The position numbers and the translations under genes are program-made. Shown one piece after another: positions 33,058 through 44,680 of a stretch of DNA of 64,000 bases (position 1 is the stretch's first letter; every line of letters begins with the position of its first letter). The notes under the pieces were generated by a model. It searched no databases, was not told where the DNA came from, and saw nothing but the letters and a program-made list of their open reading frames with translations. This DNA comes from Bacillota bacterium. GTDB lineage: Bacteria; Bacillota; Sulfobacillia; JAJZYS01; JAILZS01. Location of the stretch: NCBI GenBank assembly GCA_023512375.1, contig JAILZS010000008.1:1-64000 (forward strand), written 5' to 3'.

Positions 33058-33609
33058 CTACCCGCCGGCGGGCGGGGCGCGCACCCGCACCCAGATCTTT
33101 CCTTCCCCCAAACCCAACGCCGAGGCGGCCGCCGCCCGCACGCGCGCGGCGAGCGCCTGCCCGTGCGCCGCCGCCCAGGGCGTGGGCCAGACGGTGACAT
33201 GCACGCCCATCACCTCGCCGTAGCCTGCCGGCGGCGCGGCCACGTCAACGGTCGCCGCCGCTTCCCGCACCCCCGGCACCGCACCGACGGCCCGGCGCAC
33301 GGCCGCCGCCGCCTCGGTCGCGAAGGCGCCCGCCACCTCCCGCGCCTGCACCTGGGGCGACAGCCCCTCCGCCATAAGCGCCGCCCCCAGGGAGGGCGCC
33401 CCGGCGCCCGCCAGCCCGTCCATGCCGCCTCCCAGGACGCCGCGCACGAGCCCCAGGACGGGGGAGACCACCGCCGCCAACAGGACGATGCCGATGACGA
33501 GGCGCACGTACCCCGCGGTGGCCCGCGACGGGAGGAGCAGCTCCGCCAGGAGCCCGAACAGGGCGAGGGCCACGAGGCCCCGTACCCAGTGGCCCAGGGC
33601 GGCGCTCAC
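33058..33609 (-). CDS. spoIIIAF: Stage III sporulation protein AF
   Basis: 183 residues with two N-terminal membrane helices (LVALALFGLLAELLLP, then YVRLVIGIVLLAAVVSPVLGL) and an extracytoplasmic alpha/beta domain ending in KIWVRVRAP. Position and topology match SpoIIIAF. GTG start coupled to spoIIIAE (GTGA). Confidence 0.88.
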   Translation of the reverse strand: MSAALGHWVRGLVALALFGLLAELLLPSRATAGYVRLVIGIVLLAAVVSPVLGLVRGVLGGGMDGLAGAGAPSLGAALMAEGLSPQVQAREVAGAFATEAAAAVRRAVGAVPGVREAAATVDVAAPPAGYGEVMGVHVTVWPTPWAAAHGQALAARVRAAAASALGLGEGKIWVRVRAPPAGG

Positions 33610-34955
33610 GGCAGGACACCGGCGCTGCCTGCCGCCATGAGGGCCGCCAGGGTGATGAAGCACATGAGCGCCATGGCACCCACGGCCACGGCGACGAACA
33701 CAAGCGTCTGGCCCATCGACCCCAGCACGTCGGGCACCGCCCCCCCCGACGCCGGTGCCACCGCCGCGCCCGCCAGGCGGTACGTGAAGCTTAAGGCCAT
33801 GAGCTTGGCCACGGGCAGGGCGAGGGTCACGAGGAGGGCGATGAGGCCCACGGCGCCCACCGCGTTCTTCAGGAGGAGCGAGGTGCCCATCACCATCTCG
33901 GTGGCGTCGGCGAACATCTTGCCCACCACCGGGATGAAGGCGTTGGCGAGGAACTTTCCCGCCTTGAGAGTGAGCCCATCGCTCACGGGACCCAGGCTTC
34001 CGGCCACCACCACCACGCCGAGGAAGGCGGTGAGGCCAGCCCCGAGCGCCCACAGCCCGGCGGCCCGTAGGAGGGAGGCGACGTTGCCCAGGCGGTAAGG
34101 GGTAAGGCGGCCCACCACCTCCAACACCCCGCCCGCGTACAGGAGGGGGAGGACGGCCGACGCCACCAGGTGCCCCACGAGCTCGGTGGCCCCCAGGACG
34201 AGGGGCTGGAAGAGCGCGGCCGAGGTCACCGCCCCCATGCCCGCCAAGAGGCCGATCATGAGGGGTAGGACGGCGGCCATGAGGGCCTCCAGGTCGTCCA
34301 CCACGGTGCGGGCGAGGGCGAAGGCCACGGTGAGCGAGGCGAGGGCGAGGGCCACCAGGGCCAGCTCCACCACGACGGCTCCCAGGCGCGCCGCCTCCTC
34401 GCGCCCCATGCTCCGCCCCAGCAGGTCGAGGAGCGACGCCCCCACGGCCAACACCACCAGGCGCCCGAGAAGCCCGGCCGCGGCCACCACTTCGCGCCCG
34501 AAGTCGCGCACCGCCAGGGCGAGGAGGGCGCGGGGCGCAAGCGGCAGGCGCCCGTGCAACAGCTCCCCGACGGCGGCGGCGGGTCCGGGCAGCGCGTCGA
34601 CCCCCGCCTGTGCCGCCAGGACGGAGAGGACTGCGTCCAGGTGCGCCGACGGAAGGTGGCGCAGCGCCTCCTGCACGAGCGCCCCCACCGCCCCCGCGGG
34701 CGAGGCGCCCGCGCCCCCCGCGGAGGTCGGCGCAGCCGCGCCCGGGCTGGGCGCAGACGCCCCGGACCCGGGCGCCAGGGGGGGCAGGGGCTTCGTCGGC
34801 GCCACGGGGGCGGCGGGCGCGGCGGGGGAAGCGGGGGGGCGCGGCGCGGCCGCCGCCCCTACCTCGACCGGGGCCGCCGCCAGCAGGCAGGCCAAGGCTG
34901 CCGCCGCCATCGCCCCGGCCCCACGGCGCACCGGCCGACCGATCGCCATCGCCAT
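33606..34955 (-). CDS. spoIIIAE: Stage III sporulation protein AE
   Basis: 449-residue polytopic membrane protein with a signal-like N-terminus, a long Ala/Pro-rich linker (~35-90) that is unusual for the family, then the conserved multi-span core with GLLAGMGAVTSAALFQPLV, LGNVASLLR and KAGKFLANAFIPVVGKMFADATE. Forms the central membrane channel component with SpoIIIAC/AD. Two in-frame ATGs (34955, 34949). Confidence 0.92.
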   Translation of the reverse strand: MAMAIGRPVRRGAGAMAAAALACLLAAAPVEVGAAAAPRPPASPAAPAAPVAPTKPLPPLAPGSGASAPSPGAAAPTSAGGAGASPAGAVGALVQEALRHLPSAHLDAVLSVLAAQAGVDALPGPAAAVGELLHGRLPLAPRALLALAVRDFGREVVAAAGLLGRLVVLAVGASLLDLLGRSMGREEAARLGAVVVELALVALALASLTVAFALARTVVDDLEALMAAVLPLMIGLLAGMGAVTSAALFQPLVLGATELVGHLVASAVLPLLYAGGVLEVVGRLTPYRLGNVASLLRAAGLWALGAGLTAFLGVVVVAGSLGPVSDGLTLKAGKFLANAFIPVVGKMFADATEMVMGTSLLLKNAVGAVGLIALLVTLALPVAKLMALSFTYRLAGAAVAPASGGAVPDVLGSMGQTLVFVAVAVGAMALMCFITLAALMAAGSAGVLP

Positions 34956-34965
34956 CGCCCCCCGC

Positions 34966-35355
34966 CTACGGCACCAAGCGCAAGACCAGAGAGAGCACCG
35001 CGTTCATCACCGGCACGCCGAGGAGCAGGATGAGCACCTTGCCGCCCAGCTCCACGCGCTGGCCCAGCGCCGTCTCCCCCGCGTCGCGGCAGACGCCCGC
35101 CGCCAGTTCGGTGAGGTAGGCGATGCCCAGGACGCGCATGACCGTTGCCAACAGGCGGTCCGTGACGCCCCCCCGCAGGGCGTAGGCCTGCACCAGCCGC
35201 ACCACCTCGGCCACGTCCGGCAGGATGTAGAGGAAGACCGCCACCGCCACCGTCACCGACAGCGCCACCGCGAACGCCGGGCTGTGCTGGCGCACCACCG
35301 CCAGGAGGAGGGCGCCGATCAGGCTGGCCGCCGCCAGCTGGGCCATGGTCGCCAC
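34966..35355 (-). CDS. spoIIIAD: Stage III sporulation protein AD
   Basis: 129 residues, four hydrophobic segments, with the SpoIIIAC/AD family blocks IGALLLAVVRQHSPAFAV and VMRVLGIAYLTELAAGVCRDAGE. GTG start with GGGGGAA upstream; an ATG three codons in is possible. Confidence 0.92.
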   Translation of the reverse strand: MATMAQLAAASLIGALLLAVVRQHSPAFAVALSVTVAVAVFLYILPDVAEVVRLVQAYALRGGVTDRLLATVMRVLGIAYLTELAAGVCRDAGETALGQRVELGGKVLILLLGVPVMNAVLSLVLRLVP

Positions 35356-35375
35356 GCCGATTCCCCCGTCCGCGC

Positions 35376-35576
35376 CTAGAGATGGAAGATGCTGCGTACG
35401 GCCTGGAAGAAGTGGGCGAGGAACTGGGCCACGACCAGGAAGACGGCGGCGATCCCGACGAGGGTGATCACCTGGGCGAACTCGTCCCGCCGCGCCTTGG
35501 TCAGCACCACGTCGATGAACGCCACCACGATGCCGATGGCCGCCACCCGGAAGACCAGGTCGAGGTCGAACCCCAC
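35376..35576 (-). CDS. spoIIIAC: Stage III sporulation protein AC
   Basis: 66-residue, two-helix membrane protein: LVFRVAAIGIVVAFIDVVL, then EFAQVITLVGIAAVFLVVAQFL. The size and the block KARRDEFAQV match SpoIIIAC. The GTG at 35576 has a strong AGGAGG site and lies 12 bases after the spoIIIAB stop. Confidence 0.92.
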   Translation of the reverse strand: MGFDLDLVFRVAAIGIVVAFIDVVLTKARRDEFAQVITLVGIAAVFLVVAQFLAHFFQAVRSIFHL

Positions 35577-35587
35577 CCCGCCGCCTC

Positions 35588-36115
35588 CTAGAGCACGAGG
35601 ATGGCCGCCGCCAGGCCGCCCAACAGCCCCAGCGCGCCCTGTACGCGGGCGAGGCGCTCCGCCTCTGGGGCGAGGCGGGCGGCGACCGATGCCAGGCGTT
35701 CCGCGGCCCGCGCCACGTGCGCCGTCTGATCCTCGCGGTGCGAACGGCCGAGGCTGGCCATGAGCTCCTCCACCGCCTCCACGTCCTCCCCCCGCACCGC
35801 CATCCGTCCCCGCCGCGCCGCCCACGCCTCCCGCCACGCCGTCTCCGGGCCCAGGCCGCGCCGCTCCAGGCCCTCGCCCACGGCGGCCAAGAGGTCGCCC
35901 GCCCCTCCCCCCGCCACGCGGGCCGCCCGGGCCAGGGCGGCGGGCAGGGGGGTGACAGCGAAGGCTACCTCGCTTCCCAGGACCCGCAGCCCCGCCTCCA
36001 GGGCCCTGAGCTCGGCCAGGCGCCGGCGCGTGCGCCAAGCCGCCTCCGCCCCCCCGCCGGCCCCGGCCGCCGCCACCAGGACGCTCCCCCACAGCCGAAG
36101 GGCGAAGGGGCTCAC
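35588..36115 (-). CDS. spoIIIAB: Stage III sporulation protein AB
   Basis: 175 residues: N-terminal hydrophobic segment, a helical cytoplasmic domain with RTRRRLAELRALEAGLRVLGSEV and TPLPAALARAA, and a C-terminal membrane helix (LGLLGGLAAAILVL). It resembles type II/IV secretion platform proteins. GTG start in a GTGA overlap with spoIIIAA. Confidence 0.9.
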   Translation of the reverse strand: MSPFALRLWGSVLVAAAGAGGGAEAAWRTRRRLAELRALEAGLRVLGSEVAFAVTPLPAALARAARVAGGGAGDLLAAVGEGLERRGLGPETAWREAWAARRGRMAVRGEDVEAVEELMASLGRSHREDQTAHVARAAERLASVAARLAPEAERLARVQGALGLLGGLAAAILVL

Positions 36116-37116
36116 GCCGGCGCCGGTGCCGTCACCGGCCGTCCCTCCCCGTCCATCACGCCCTCCAACGTTCCGGGACCGCGGCGCCGGCTGAGGACGA
36201 CGAAGCGCTCCACCACCCCCGCCGCCCACAGGGGGGCGAGGGCCGGACGGCGCCACAGCTCCTCACGGCTGCGGGCGTGCGCGGTGGCAAGGACGCGCAC
36301 CCCCGCCGTCGCCGCCTCGAGGAGGGCGAGCGCGTCCTCGGGGCGGCCGATCTCGTCCGTGGCCACGACGCGCGGCCCCATGGCCCTGACCAGGAGGAAG
36401 AGGCCTTCCGCCTTGGGGCAGGCGTCGAGCAGGTCGGTGCGGGGCCCGAGCGGCAGGGTGGCGACGCCCTCGTGCGCGCCCCCGATCTCCGACCGCTCGT
36501 CCACCACGCCCACGCTCTGCCCTACGAGCCCCAGGGAGGGGACGCCCTGGGACACCAGGCGCACGATCTCCCGCAGCAGGGTCGTCTTGCCGCCGCGGGG
36601 CGGGGCGACGATCACGGTGGAGCGCACCCCTCCCTCCCCGTCCAGAAGGAGGGGCAGGACCTCTCCGGCGCAGCCGGCGCGGGCGCGCGCCAGGCGGATG
36701 TCCAGGCCGGACACCCATTTGAGCCGGCTCAGGCGCCCCTCCCGCACCACCGCCCGGCCCACGAACCCGACGCGATGCCCGCCCGGCAGGGTGAGGAATC
36801 CCTGCCGCAGTTCCTCCTCCAGGGCGTACAGGCTGAACCCCGCCATCCGCTCCAGGGTGGCGGCCACCTCCTCCCGCCCCACCGGCGCCGCCCGCTCCGG
36901 GTCCGCCGTGAGCAGGCCGCGCGGGGTGAGGAAGAGCTCGCCCATCGCCCCCGTCACCGCCAGGGGGCCACCGGCACGCAGGCGGATCTCCTCCAGCCGG
37001 GCCAGCGTCTCCGCCGACAGGTTGACAAGCGCTGCGCGCACGCCGTCGGGGAGGTAGCGCGCCACGGAGCGCACGGCGGCGCAGGCGTCGAGCGGCTGCA
37101 CAGCGGCGGTGGTCAT
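36112..37116 (-). CDS. spoIIIAA: Stage III sporulation protein AA (secretion-type ATPase)
   Basis: 334-residue AAA+/secretion ATPase thought to power the SpoIIIA complex. Walker A APPRGGKTTLLR, followed by LGLVGQSVGVVDERSEIGG, LLDACPKAEGLFLLVRAMGP (Walker B region VVATDEIG) and a conserved ATAHARS block. ATG at 37116 with GGGGAGGGA upstream. First gene of the eight-gene operon; in Bacillus the operon is sigma-E dependent. I could not assign a specific promoter in the 84 bases shared with the divergent plus-strand gene. Confidence 0.95.
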   Translation of the reverse strand: MTTAAVQPLDACAAVRSVARYLPDGVRAALVNLSAETLARLEEIRLRAGGPLAVTGAMGELFLTPRGLLTADPERAAPVGREEVAATLERMAGFSLYALEEELRQGFLTLPGGHRVGFVGRAVVREGRLSRLKWVSGLDIRLARARAGCAGEVLPLLLDGEGGVRSTVIVAPPRGGKTTLLREIVRLVSQGVPSLGLVGQSVGVVDERSEIGGAHEGVATLPLGPRTDLLDACPKAEGLFLLVRAMGPRVVATDEIGRPEDALALLEAATAGVRVLATAHARSREELWRRPALAPLWAAGVVERFVVLSRRRGPGTLEGVMDGEGRPVTAPAPA

Positions 37117-37200
37117 GGCCGTCCCTCCCCACGCCGACCCTATGGCCAAGCGCCGGTGCCTATGCACGCGGGGCATGCTAGGCGACGGGGGTGGTGGCGG

Positions 37201-38127
37201 ATGCTGGGACCGCCGCCGGCGGCGTGGAGGCTCGAGGGTCCGACCCTGGTGCGGGTGGTCGGCGCCCGGGCGGCGCGCCCGGGGGCGCTCTACCGGGACA
37301 CGGTGTGGGGACGTTTCGTCGTCGCCCTCTCCCGCCTGCGCCTGGCCCGCCCCGACCTGAGGCCGGGGGTGGCGGTGGACAACCCCTCCCCGTTCCCGGT
37401 CCGCCTCGAAGGCTGGTACGCGCGCGCCGGCGGGACGCCGTCGCGCCCCGCCGGCCTCGTCCTCGTACCCGGCGGCCGCCTGGTATGGACCGCCGCCGGC
37501 GCGGCCGCGGCCCTGGCGGCCGGCGGGCGCGCCGTCTTCGCCGCCCCCTGGCCTCTGGGCGGGCGGCCGGCGCCGGTGGTCCTCACCCTGTTCGCCGCGC
37601 CGTCGCCCCCCGCCCGGCCCGCCTCCCTTCCCCTCCTCCCTCGCGCCGGCGCCGCGCGCGCCACGTTCGCCCATGCCGACGCCGTGCTACGCCTCGTCGC
37701 CCCGGCGCGAGGGCGCCTCCCCCTTCCCTGGGGGGCCGGGGCCTTCCCGCGCGAGCTGGGCGTGGACAGCGCAGACGGGGTATGGGCGTGGGCGGGGGTG
37801 GCGGCGCTCTCCCCCCGCGTCCATCTCGTGCTCCCCGCCCAGGCCTCGGCGTGGTGCCTTGTGCGCCGAGGGGGCGTGGGAAAGGGCCTCGCCGACGCCC
37901 AGGCGCTGTGCGTCGCGGGACGCCGTCGCCGATCCGTCGACTGGCGCCCCTCCCCCGCCGACCTCGCACCTGCCGCCCGTCTCACCCTGAGGGCCATGCC
38001 GCGGGCAGGGGGATGCGATCGACGCGCACCTCCGCCACGCGGTTGGGCAACCGCTCTTCGTGGCGTAGGAAGACCACCCTGGGCCTCAGGGTGGCCAGTT
38101 CCGACGCCGTGCACAGGGCGAAGCTGA
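37201..38127 (+). CDS. Unrecognised 308-residue protein, divergent from spoIIIAA
   Basis: I do not recognise a family. Third codon positions are almost all G or C along the frame, as in true genes here, and GGGGGTGG precedes the ATG at 37201. The first two thirds looks like small beta domains (VAVDNPSPFPVRLEGWYAR, LVLVPGGRLVWTAAG, VHLVLPAQASAWCLVRRGG). No signal peptide or membrane helix. The final ~45 residues lie over the 3' end of panD on the other strand and are basic and family-unlike. The divergent position beside spoIIIAA invites a sporulation role, but nothing in the protein shows it. Confidence 0.55.
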   Translation: MLGPPPAAWRLEGPTLVRVVGARAARPGALYRDTVWGRFVVALSRLRLARPDLRPGVAVDNPSPFPVRLEGWYARAGGTPSRPAGLVLVPGGRLVWTAAGAAAALAAGGRAVFAAPWPLGGRPAPVVLTLFAAPSPPARPASLPLLPRAGAARATFAHADAVLRLVAPARGRLPLPWGAGAFPRELGVDSADGVWAWAGVAALSPRVHLVLPAQASAWCLVRRGGVGKGLADAQALCVAGRRRRSVDWRPSPADLAPAARLTLRAMPRAGGCDRRAPPPRGWATALRGVGRPPWASGWPVPTPCTGRS

Positions 38128-38377
38128 GCACCACCACGTCGTCGCCGGGGCGGAACAGGCGCGCCGGCGGCCCGTTGAGCCCCACCGTGCCGGAGCCGGA
38201 CGGGGCCGGGATCACGTACGTCCGCCACAGGGTGGCGTTCGCGTAGTTCGTCACCTGCACGTACTCGTACGGGAAGATCTGCGCCGCCGCCAGGATGTCG
38301 CTGTCGATGGAGATGCTGCCCGCGTAGTCGAGGTCGCACTCGGTCACCCGCGCCCGATGCAGCTTCGCCTTCACCAT
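37982..38377 (-). CDS. panD: Aspartate 1-decarboxylase proenzyme
   Basis: Pyruvoyl enzyme making beta-alanine for pantothenate/CoA. 131 residues with KLHRARVTECDLDYAGSIS: self-cleavage expected between G20 and S21, giving the pyruvoyl group. Also YVIPAPSGSGTVGLNGPPARL, the family active-site region. ATG at 38377. panB/panC are not nearby. Its last ~146 bases are overlapped by the unknown plus-strand gene. Confidence 0.95.
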   Translation of the reverse strand: MVKAKLHRARVTECDLDYAGSISIDSDILAAAQIFPYEYVQVTNYANATLWRTYVIPAPSGSGTVGLNGPPARLFRPGDDVVVLSFALCTASELATLRPRVVFLRHEERLPNRVAEVRVDRIPLPAAWPSG

Positions 38378-38438
38378 CCACCAGTGCACGCGCCCACCCC
38401 CAAGGGGAGGGTATGCGCGTCCGCCCGCGGGTGCGCGC

Positions 38439-38912
38439 TCAGTCCTCGCCCTCCCGCCCGGCGGAGTCGATCCCGGCCGCGGCCCCCGGTTCCCCGTCGT
38501 TGCCTTCGGGGCCGTCGACAAGCTCGTCCTCCCCCGGCGTGTACACCACGTCGCCGCAGTTGGGGCAGGTGAGCTCCACCTCGTCCTCGTCGAGAAGGGA
38601 GCTGGCGAACGCCACCTCGCGCCCGCACGACGGACAGTCGACCACCACGTCCGCCGTCGGCACGCCGATCTCGTCCGCCAGCTCCTCCAGGTCCTCGGCC
38701 AGCGTCCGCTGCTCCCGCCGCACGGCCGCCAGCTCCCGCGCCATGTCCGCCAGCACGTCGACGATGCCGCTGAGGAGGCTGGCCCGCGCCGGTTCCTCCT
38801 CCTGCCGCACGCCCCGCACCAGCCCCGCCAGGTAGGCGAGTTTCTCCTCCCGCGTGGCGAACGCCCGGGCCGCCGCATCGTCCGGCCCCTCGCGCGCACC
38901 TTCGCGCTCCAT
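38439..38912 (-). CDS. CD1247-type protein with C-terminal zinc ribbon
   Basis: 157 residues: N-terminal helix pair (KLAYLAGLVRGVRQEEEPA, IVDVLADMARELAAVRREQRTLAEDLEEL in parts) characteristic of the CD1247 N-terminal domain, and a zinc ribbon with CPSCGREV and CPNCGDVV (two CxxC pairs). The tail is acidic. Function unknown; the family is restricted to Clostridia-like Bacillota. Confidence 0.8.
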   Translation of the reverse strand: MEREGAREGPDDAAARAFATREEKLAYLAGLVRGVRQEEEPARASLLSGIVDVLADMARELAAVRREQRTLAEDLEELADEIGVPTADVVVDCPSCGREVAFASSLLDEDEVELTCPNCGDVVYTPGEDELVDGPEGNDGEPGAAAGIDSAGREGED

Positions 38913-38965
38913 CTCCGATCACCCCCGGCGGCGCTAGCCTCCCCGCCGCCGGGCCGACCTACACG

Positions 38966-41023
<2,058 letters not shown>

Positions 41024-41050
41024 CGCGTATCCCTCCCACCGCGACGCCCG

Positions 41051-41608
41051 CTAGGCGCGGGACAGATAGGCCCCCGTCCGGGTGTCGATGACCAGCTCGT
41101 CGCCCGGGTTGACGAACAGCGGCACCCGCACCACGTACCCTGTCTCCAGGCGCGCCGGCTTGGTGCCGCCCGCCGCCGTGTCTCCCTTGACCCCCGGGTC
41201 GGTCTCCACCACCCGCAAGGTGACGGAGTTCGGCAACTCCACCCCGAGCAGCCGGCCGCCGTGGAACAGGAGGTTCAGGGTCATGTTCTCGGTCATGAAG
41301 TTGAGCGCCTCCCCCAGCTGCTCGCGGGTGAAGGTGAACTGGTCGAACGTGGCGCTGTCCATGAAGGCGTGCTCGTCGCCGTTCGCGTAGAGGTACTGCA
41401 CCTCGCGCTTTTCCACCTGGGCGCGCGGCACTTTCTCGCCGGCATTGAACGTGCGATCGATCACCGCGCCCGTGCGGGCGTTCTTCAGCTTCGTGCGCAC
41501 GAAGGCACTACCCTTGCCGGGCTTCACGTGCTGGAAGTCGACGACCGTGTACACCTCGCCGTCGATCTCCAGGGTCACGCCGTTGTGGAAGTCGTTGCTC
41601 GAGATCAT
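41051..41608 (-). CDS. efp: Translation elongation factor P
   Basis: 185 residues, three OB/KOW-like domains. Relieves ribosome stalling at polyproline. The tip loop [17 protein letters not shown] carries the conserved lysine. ATG at 41608 starts at the conserved MISSNDF. No EF-P modification gene (epmA/B, ymfI) is near. The 162-base gap upstream, before glyA, shows no clear promoter. Confidence 0.96.
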   Translation of the reverse strand: MISSNDFHNGVTLEIDGEVYTVVDFQHVKPGKGSAFVRTKLKNARTGAVIDRTFNAGEKVPRAQVEKREVQYLYANGDEHAFMDSATFDQFTFTREQLGEALNFMTENMTLNLLFHGGRLLGVELPNSVTLRVVETDPGVKGDTAAGGTKPARLETGYVVRVPLFVNPGDELVIDTRTGAYLSRA

Positions 41609-41770
41609 GGCGTCGGCCTCGCTCTCCCGTCGTTCATATGGAATCACCCATGGATGGTTCCCCGGCCGCCGGGCGCCGCCCCCTCCCGGGGCGGACGGAA
41701 CCGGCTGCCGCCTGGTTCACGATACCCGGTCCGCGGGCGCGGCGCGAGTCCCGCCCGGCCCGTCCTCCCC

Positions 41771-43039
41771 TCAGTCCCTTCCCAACAGGCGGGGCGGGTA
41801 GAACGGGAAGCGCTCGCACAGGGCGGCCACCTCCGCCCCCACCTCCGCCTGCACCGCCGAGTCGTCCGGCTGCCTGAGGACGCGGTCGATCCACTCCGCC
41901 ACCTGCGCCATCTCCCCCGTCCCGAGGCCGCGCGTGGTCACCGCCGGCGTGCCCAGGCGGATGCCGGAGGTCACCCGCGGCGGCCGGGTGTCGCCCGGGA
42001 CGGCGTTCTTGTTCACCGTGATCCCGGCCCGCCCCAGCGCCTCCTCCGCCTGGCGGCCGGTCAGCGTCCCGCCCACGAAGGAGACGAGCATGAGGTGGGT
42101 GTCCGTCCCGCCCGCCACCAGCCGCCAGCCCCGCTCCGCCAGGCCGCCCGCGAGGGCGCGGGCGTTGTCCACCACCGCCTGGGCGTAGCGCGCGAACGCC
42201 GGGGTCAGGGCCTCCCCGAAGGCGACCGCCTTGGCGGCGATGATGTGCATGAGCGGCCCCCCCTGCACGCCCGGGAAGACGGCGCTGTCCACGCGCCGCG
42301 CGTGCTCCGCCCGGCACAGGATGAGACCGCCCCGCGGCCCGCGCAGGGTCTTGTGCGTCGTGCTCGTGACGTAGTCGGCGTAGGGCACGGGGCTGGGGTG
42401 CAAGCCCGCCGCCACCAGGCCGGCGATGTGGGCCATGTCCACCATGAGCGCCGCGCCCACCTCGTCGGCGATGGCGCGGAAGCGGGCGAAGTCCAACATG
42501 CGCGGGTAGGCGCTTGCGCCCGTGACGATGAGCTTCGGCCGCTCGGCCAGGGCGAGGCGGCGCAGCGCCTCGTAGTCTACCTCCTCCGTTTCCGGGTCGA
42601 GCCCGTAGGGTACGAACCGGTACAGCTTGCCGGAGAAGTTCACGCTGCTCCCGTGCGTAAGGTGCCCCCCCGCGCTGAGGGAGAGGCCGAGCACGGTGTC
42701 GCCCGGGGCGAGAGCCGCCTGGTAGACGGCCATGTTCGCCTGGGCGCCGCTGTGGGGCTGGACGTTGGCATGCTCCGCCCCGAAGAGGCGGAGGGCGCGC
42801 TGGCGCGCGATCTCCTCCACCCGGTCGACGTGCTCGCACCCGCCGTAGTAGCGCGCCCCCGGGTAGCCCTCCGCGTACTTGTTCGTCAGTACGCTGCCCG
42901 CCGCCTCGAGCACGGCGGGGGAGGCGAAGTTCTCCGACGCGATGAGCTCGAGCGTGCCCATCTCCCGCCGCGCCTCCGCCCCGAGAAGCTCCCAGATCTC
43001 CGGATCCTGCGCGCGAAGCGCCGACTCATTCCCCGCCAT
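41771..43039 (-). CDS. glyA: Serine hydroxymethyltransferase
   Basis: PLP enzyme interconverting serine + THF with glycine + methylene-THF. 422 residues; PLP lysine K230 in [14 protein letters not shown], plus [18 protein letters not shown] and [10 protein letters not shown] blocks. Overlaps the sdaAA 3' end by 14 bases. Lies in a serine-glycine cluster: serine dehydratase upstream, glycine cleavage further upstream. Confidence 0.97.
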   Translation of the reverse strand: MAGNESALRAQDPEIWELLGAEARREMGTLELIASENFASPAVLEAAGSVLTNKYAEGYPGARYYGGCEHVDRVEEIARQRALRLFGAEHANVQPHSGAQANMAVYQAALAPGDTVLGLSLSAGGHLTHGSSVNFSGKLYRFVPYGLDPETEEVDYEALRRLALAERPKLIVTGASAYPRMLDFARFRAIADEVGAALMVDMAHIAGLVAAGLHPSPVPYADYVTSTTHKTLRGPRGGLILCRAEHARRVDSAVFPGVQGGPLMHIIAAKAVAFGEALTPAFARYAQAVVDNARALAGGLAERGWRLVAGGTDTHLMLVSFVGGTLTGRQAEEALGRAGITVNKNAVPGDTRPPRVTSGIRLGTPAVTTRGLGTGEMAQVAEWIDRVLRQPDDSAVQAEVGAEVAALCERFPFYPPRLLGRD

Positions 43040-43967
43040 CCGCGCCGTCTCCCTCCCCTTCCCCTTCCGCCCCTGCTTGTGCCGCCTCCGGCGGCGGCGC
43101 CAGCCCCAGGCGCGCCGCCACCGCCCGGCCGGTTGGGGTGAGGGCGATGCCCCCCCACCCGGTCTCGCGCAACGAGGCCGGCATGGCCCGCCCCACCGCC
43201 CCCATGGCGTCGATGATCTCGTCCACCGGCACGGGGTGCACCACCCCCGCGAGCCCCAGCTGGGCCGCGAGGAGCGCCGCCGCCGCCCCTCCGGCGTTGC
43301 GCCCCAGGCACGGCACCTCCACCAGGCCGCCGATGGGGTCGCACACCAGCCCCAGAAGGTTCTGCAGGGCGAAGGCCACCGCCTGCGCCGCCTGGGCGGG
43401 CGTGCCGCCCAGGACCTCCACCGCGGCCGCCGCCGCCATGGCCGCCGCGCTCCCCGTCTCCGCCTGGCAACCGCCCTCGGCCCCCGACAGGCTGGCGCGG
43501 GCAGCGATCACGTCCCCCACGCCGGCAGCCCCGAACATGGCCTCGACCGTGCGGTGCCGCGCCACCCCCCGCACCTCCTCCAGGGCCAGGAGCACGCCGG
43601 GGAGGATGCCCGCCGCCCCCGCCGTGGGAGCCGCGACGATGCGGCCCATGGCGGCGTTCACCTCCGACACGGCCATCGCGCGCGCGGCGGCCGCCGCCAC
43701 CAGGTCGTCCACCGCCCGCCCCGCCCGGCGCGCCTCCTCCACGCGCCGCGCATCGCCCCCCACCAGGCCGCTCTCGCTCCGGGCGCGGCCGGACAGCCCC
43801 TCTGCCACGGACTGCGCCATGACCTCCAGCATCTCGGCCATGCGTCGGCGCACGCGCTCCACGTCCAGGCCGGACTCCGCCGCCTCCCGTTCGAGCATGA
43901 GGCGTCCCAGCCCGACACCCTGCCCTTCGGCCTCCGCCACCAGGCGGCTAAGCGAGGGCGGGTTCAC
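43026..43967 (-). CDS. sdaAA: L-serine dehydratase, iron-sulfur-dependent, alpha subunit
   Basis: Deaminates serine to pyruvate and ammonia using a [4Fe-4S] cluster. 313 residues with the conserved blocks [48 protein letters not shown] and [12 protein letters not shown]; the three cysteines there are the expected cluster ligands. GTG start overlapping sdaAB (GTGA). Confidence 0.95.
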   Translation of the reverse strand: MNPPSLSRLVAEAEGQGVGLGRLMLEREAAESGLDVERVRRRMAEMLEVMAQSVAEGLSGRARSESGLVGGDARRVEEARRAGRAVDDLVAAAAARAMAVSEVNAAMGRIVAAPTAGAAGILPGVLLALEEVRGVARHRTVEAMFGAAGVGDVIAARASLSGAEGGCQAETGSAAAMAAAAAVEVLGGTPAQAAQAVAFALQNLLGLVCDPIGGLVEVPCLGRNAGGAAAALLAAQLGLAGVVHPVPVDEIIDAMGAVGRAMPASLRETGWGGIALTPTGRAVAARLGLAPPPEAAQAGAEGEGEGDGADGGE

Positions 43968-44656
43968 TGACCCCCGCCCTCCCACGTGCCCTCGGCGCCG
44001 TCCTCTCCCCCCACCAGGCGGGCCGACACCTCGGGCAGGGCGTCGATGGCCACCGCCGCCGAGGGTGGGAACGGGCCGTCGCTCTCGATCACCATCAGCG
44101 CCTCCCCCCCGCGTTCCTTGCGCGCCACCTGCATGGCGGCGATGTTCACGCCGTGCCGGGCGAGGACGGCGGTGACCGCCGCCACCGCCCCGGGCCGGTC
44201 GCGGTGGAAGACGAGGGCCGTCGGGCGGGCCAGGTCGAACCGCAGGTCGAAGCCGTCCACCTCCAGCACCACCGCCCTCCCTCCCCCCACCGAGGAGGCG
44301 AGAACGTCCGCCTCGCGTCCCCTGCCGTCCCCCAGACGGATGCGCGCGGTGTTCGGGTGCACGCGTCCCAGGTCGGCCTCGCGGAAGTCGAATCGCAGCC
44401 CGGCCGCCGCGGCGTAGGCGAACGCCTGGCGTAGGCGCGGGTCGCCGGGGGAGAAGCCGAGAAGGCCGGCGACGATCGCCCGATCGGTACCGTGTCCCCG
44501 GCCCGTGGCGGCGAACGAGCCGTGCAAGGCGATGTGGGCGTAGGCCGGGGGCGCCCCGAGCACGGCCCGCGCCGCCCGCCCGATGCGCGCCGCCCCCGCG
44601 GTATGGGAACTCGAGGGGCCGACCATCACGGGCCCCAGGACCTCGAACACCCGCAC
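43964..44656 (-). CDS. sdaAB: L-serine dehydratase, beta subunit
   Basis: 230 residues: N-terminal SDH_beta domain with VMVGPSSSHTAGAARIGRAAR and HGSFAATGRGHGTD, and a C-terminal ACT domain (~150-225, ALVFHRDRPGAVAAVTAVLARHGVN in parts). GTG start with GGGAGGGGG upstream. It is the paired subunit of the two-gene Bacillota-type enzyme. Confidence 0.95.
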   Translation of the reverse strand: MRVFEVLGPVMVGPSSSHTAGAARIGRAARAVLGAPPAYAHIALHGSFAATGRGHGTDRAIVAGLLGFSPGDPRLRQAFAYAAAAGLRFDFREADLGRVHPNTARIRLGDGRGREADVLASSVGGGRAVVLEVDGFDLRFDLARPTALVFHRDRPGAVAAVTAVLARHGVNIAAMQVARKERGGEALMVIESDGPFPPSAAVAIDALPEVSARLVGGEDGAEGTWEGGGQ

Positions 44657-44680
44657 GCCGCGCCCCCCTCCCGCCCGCGA

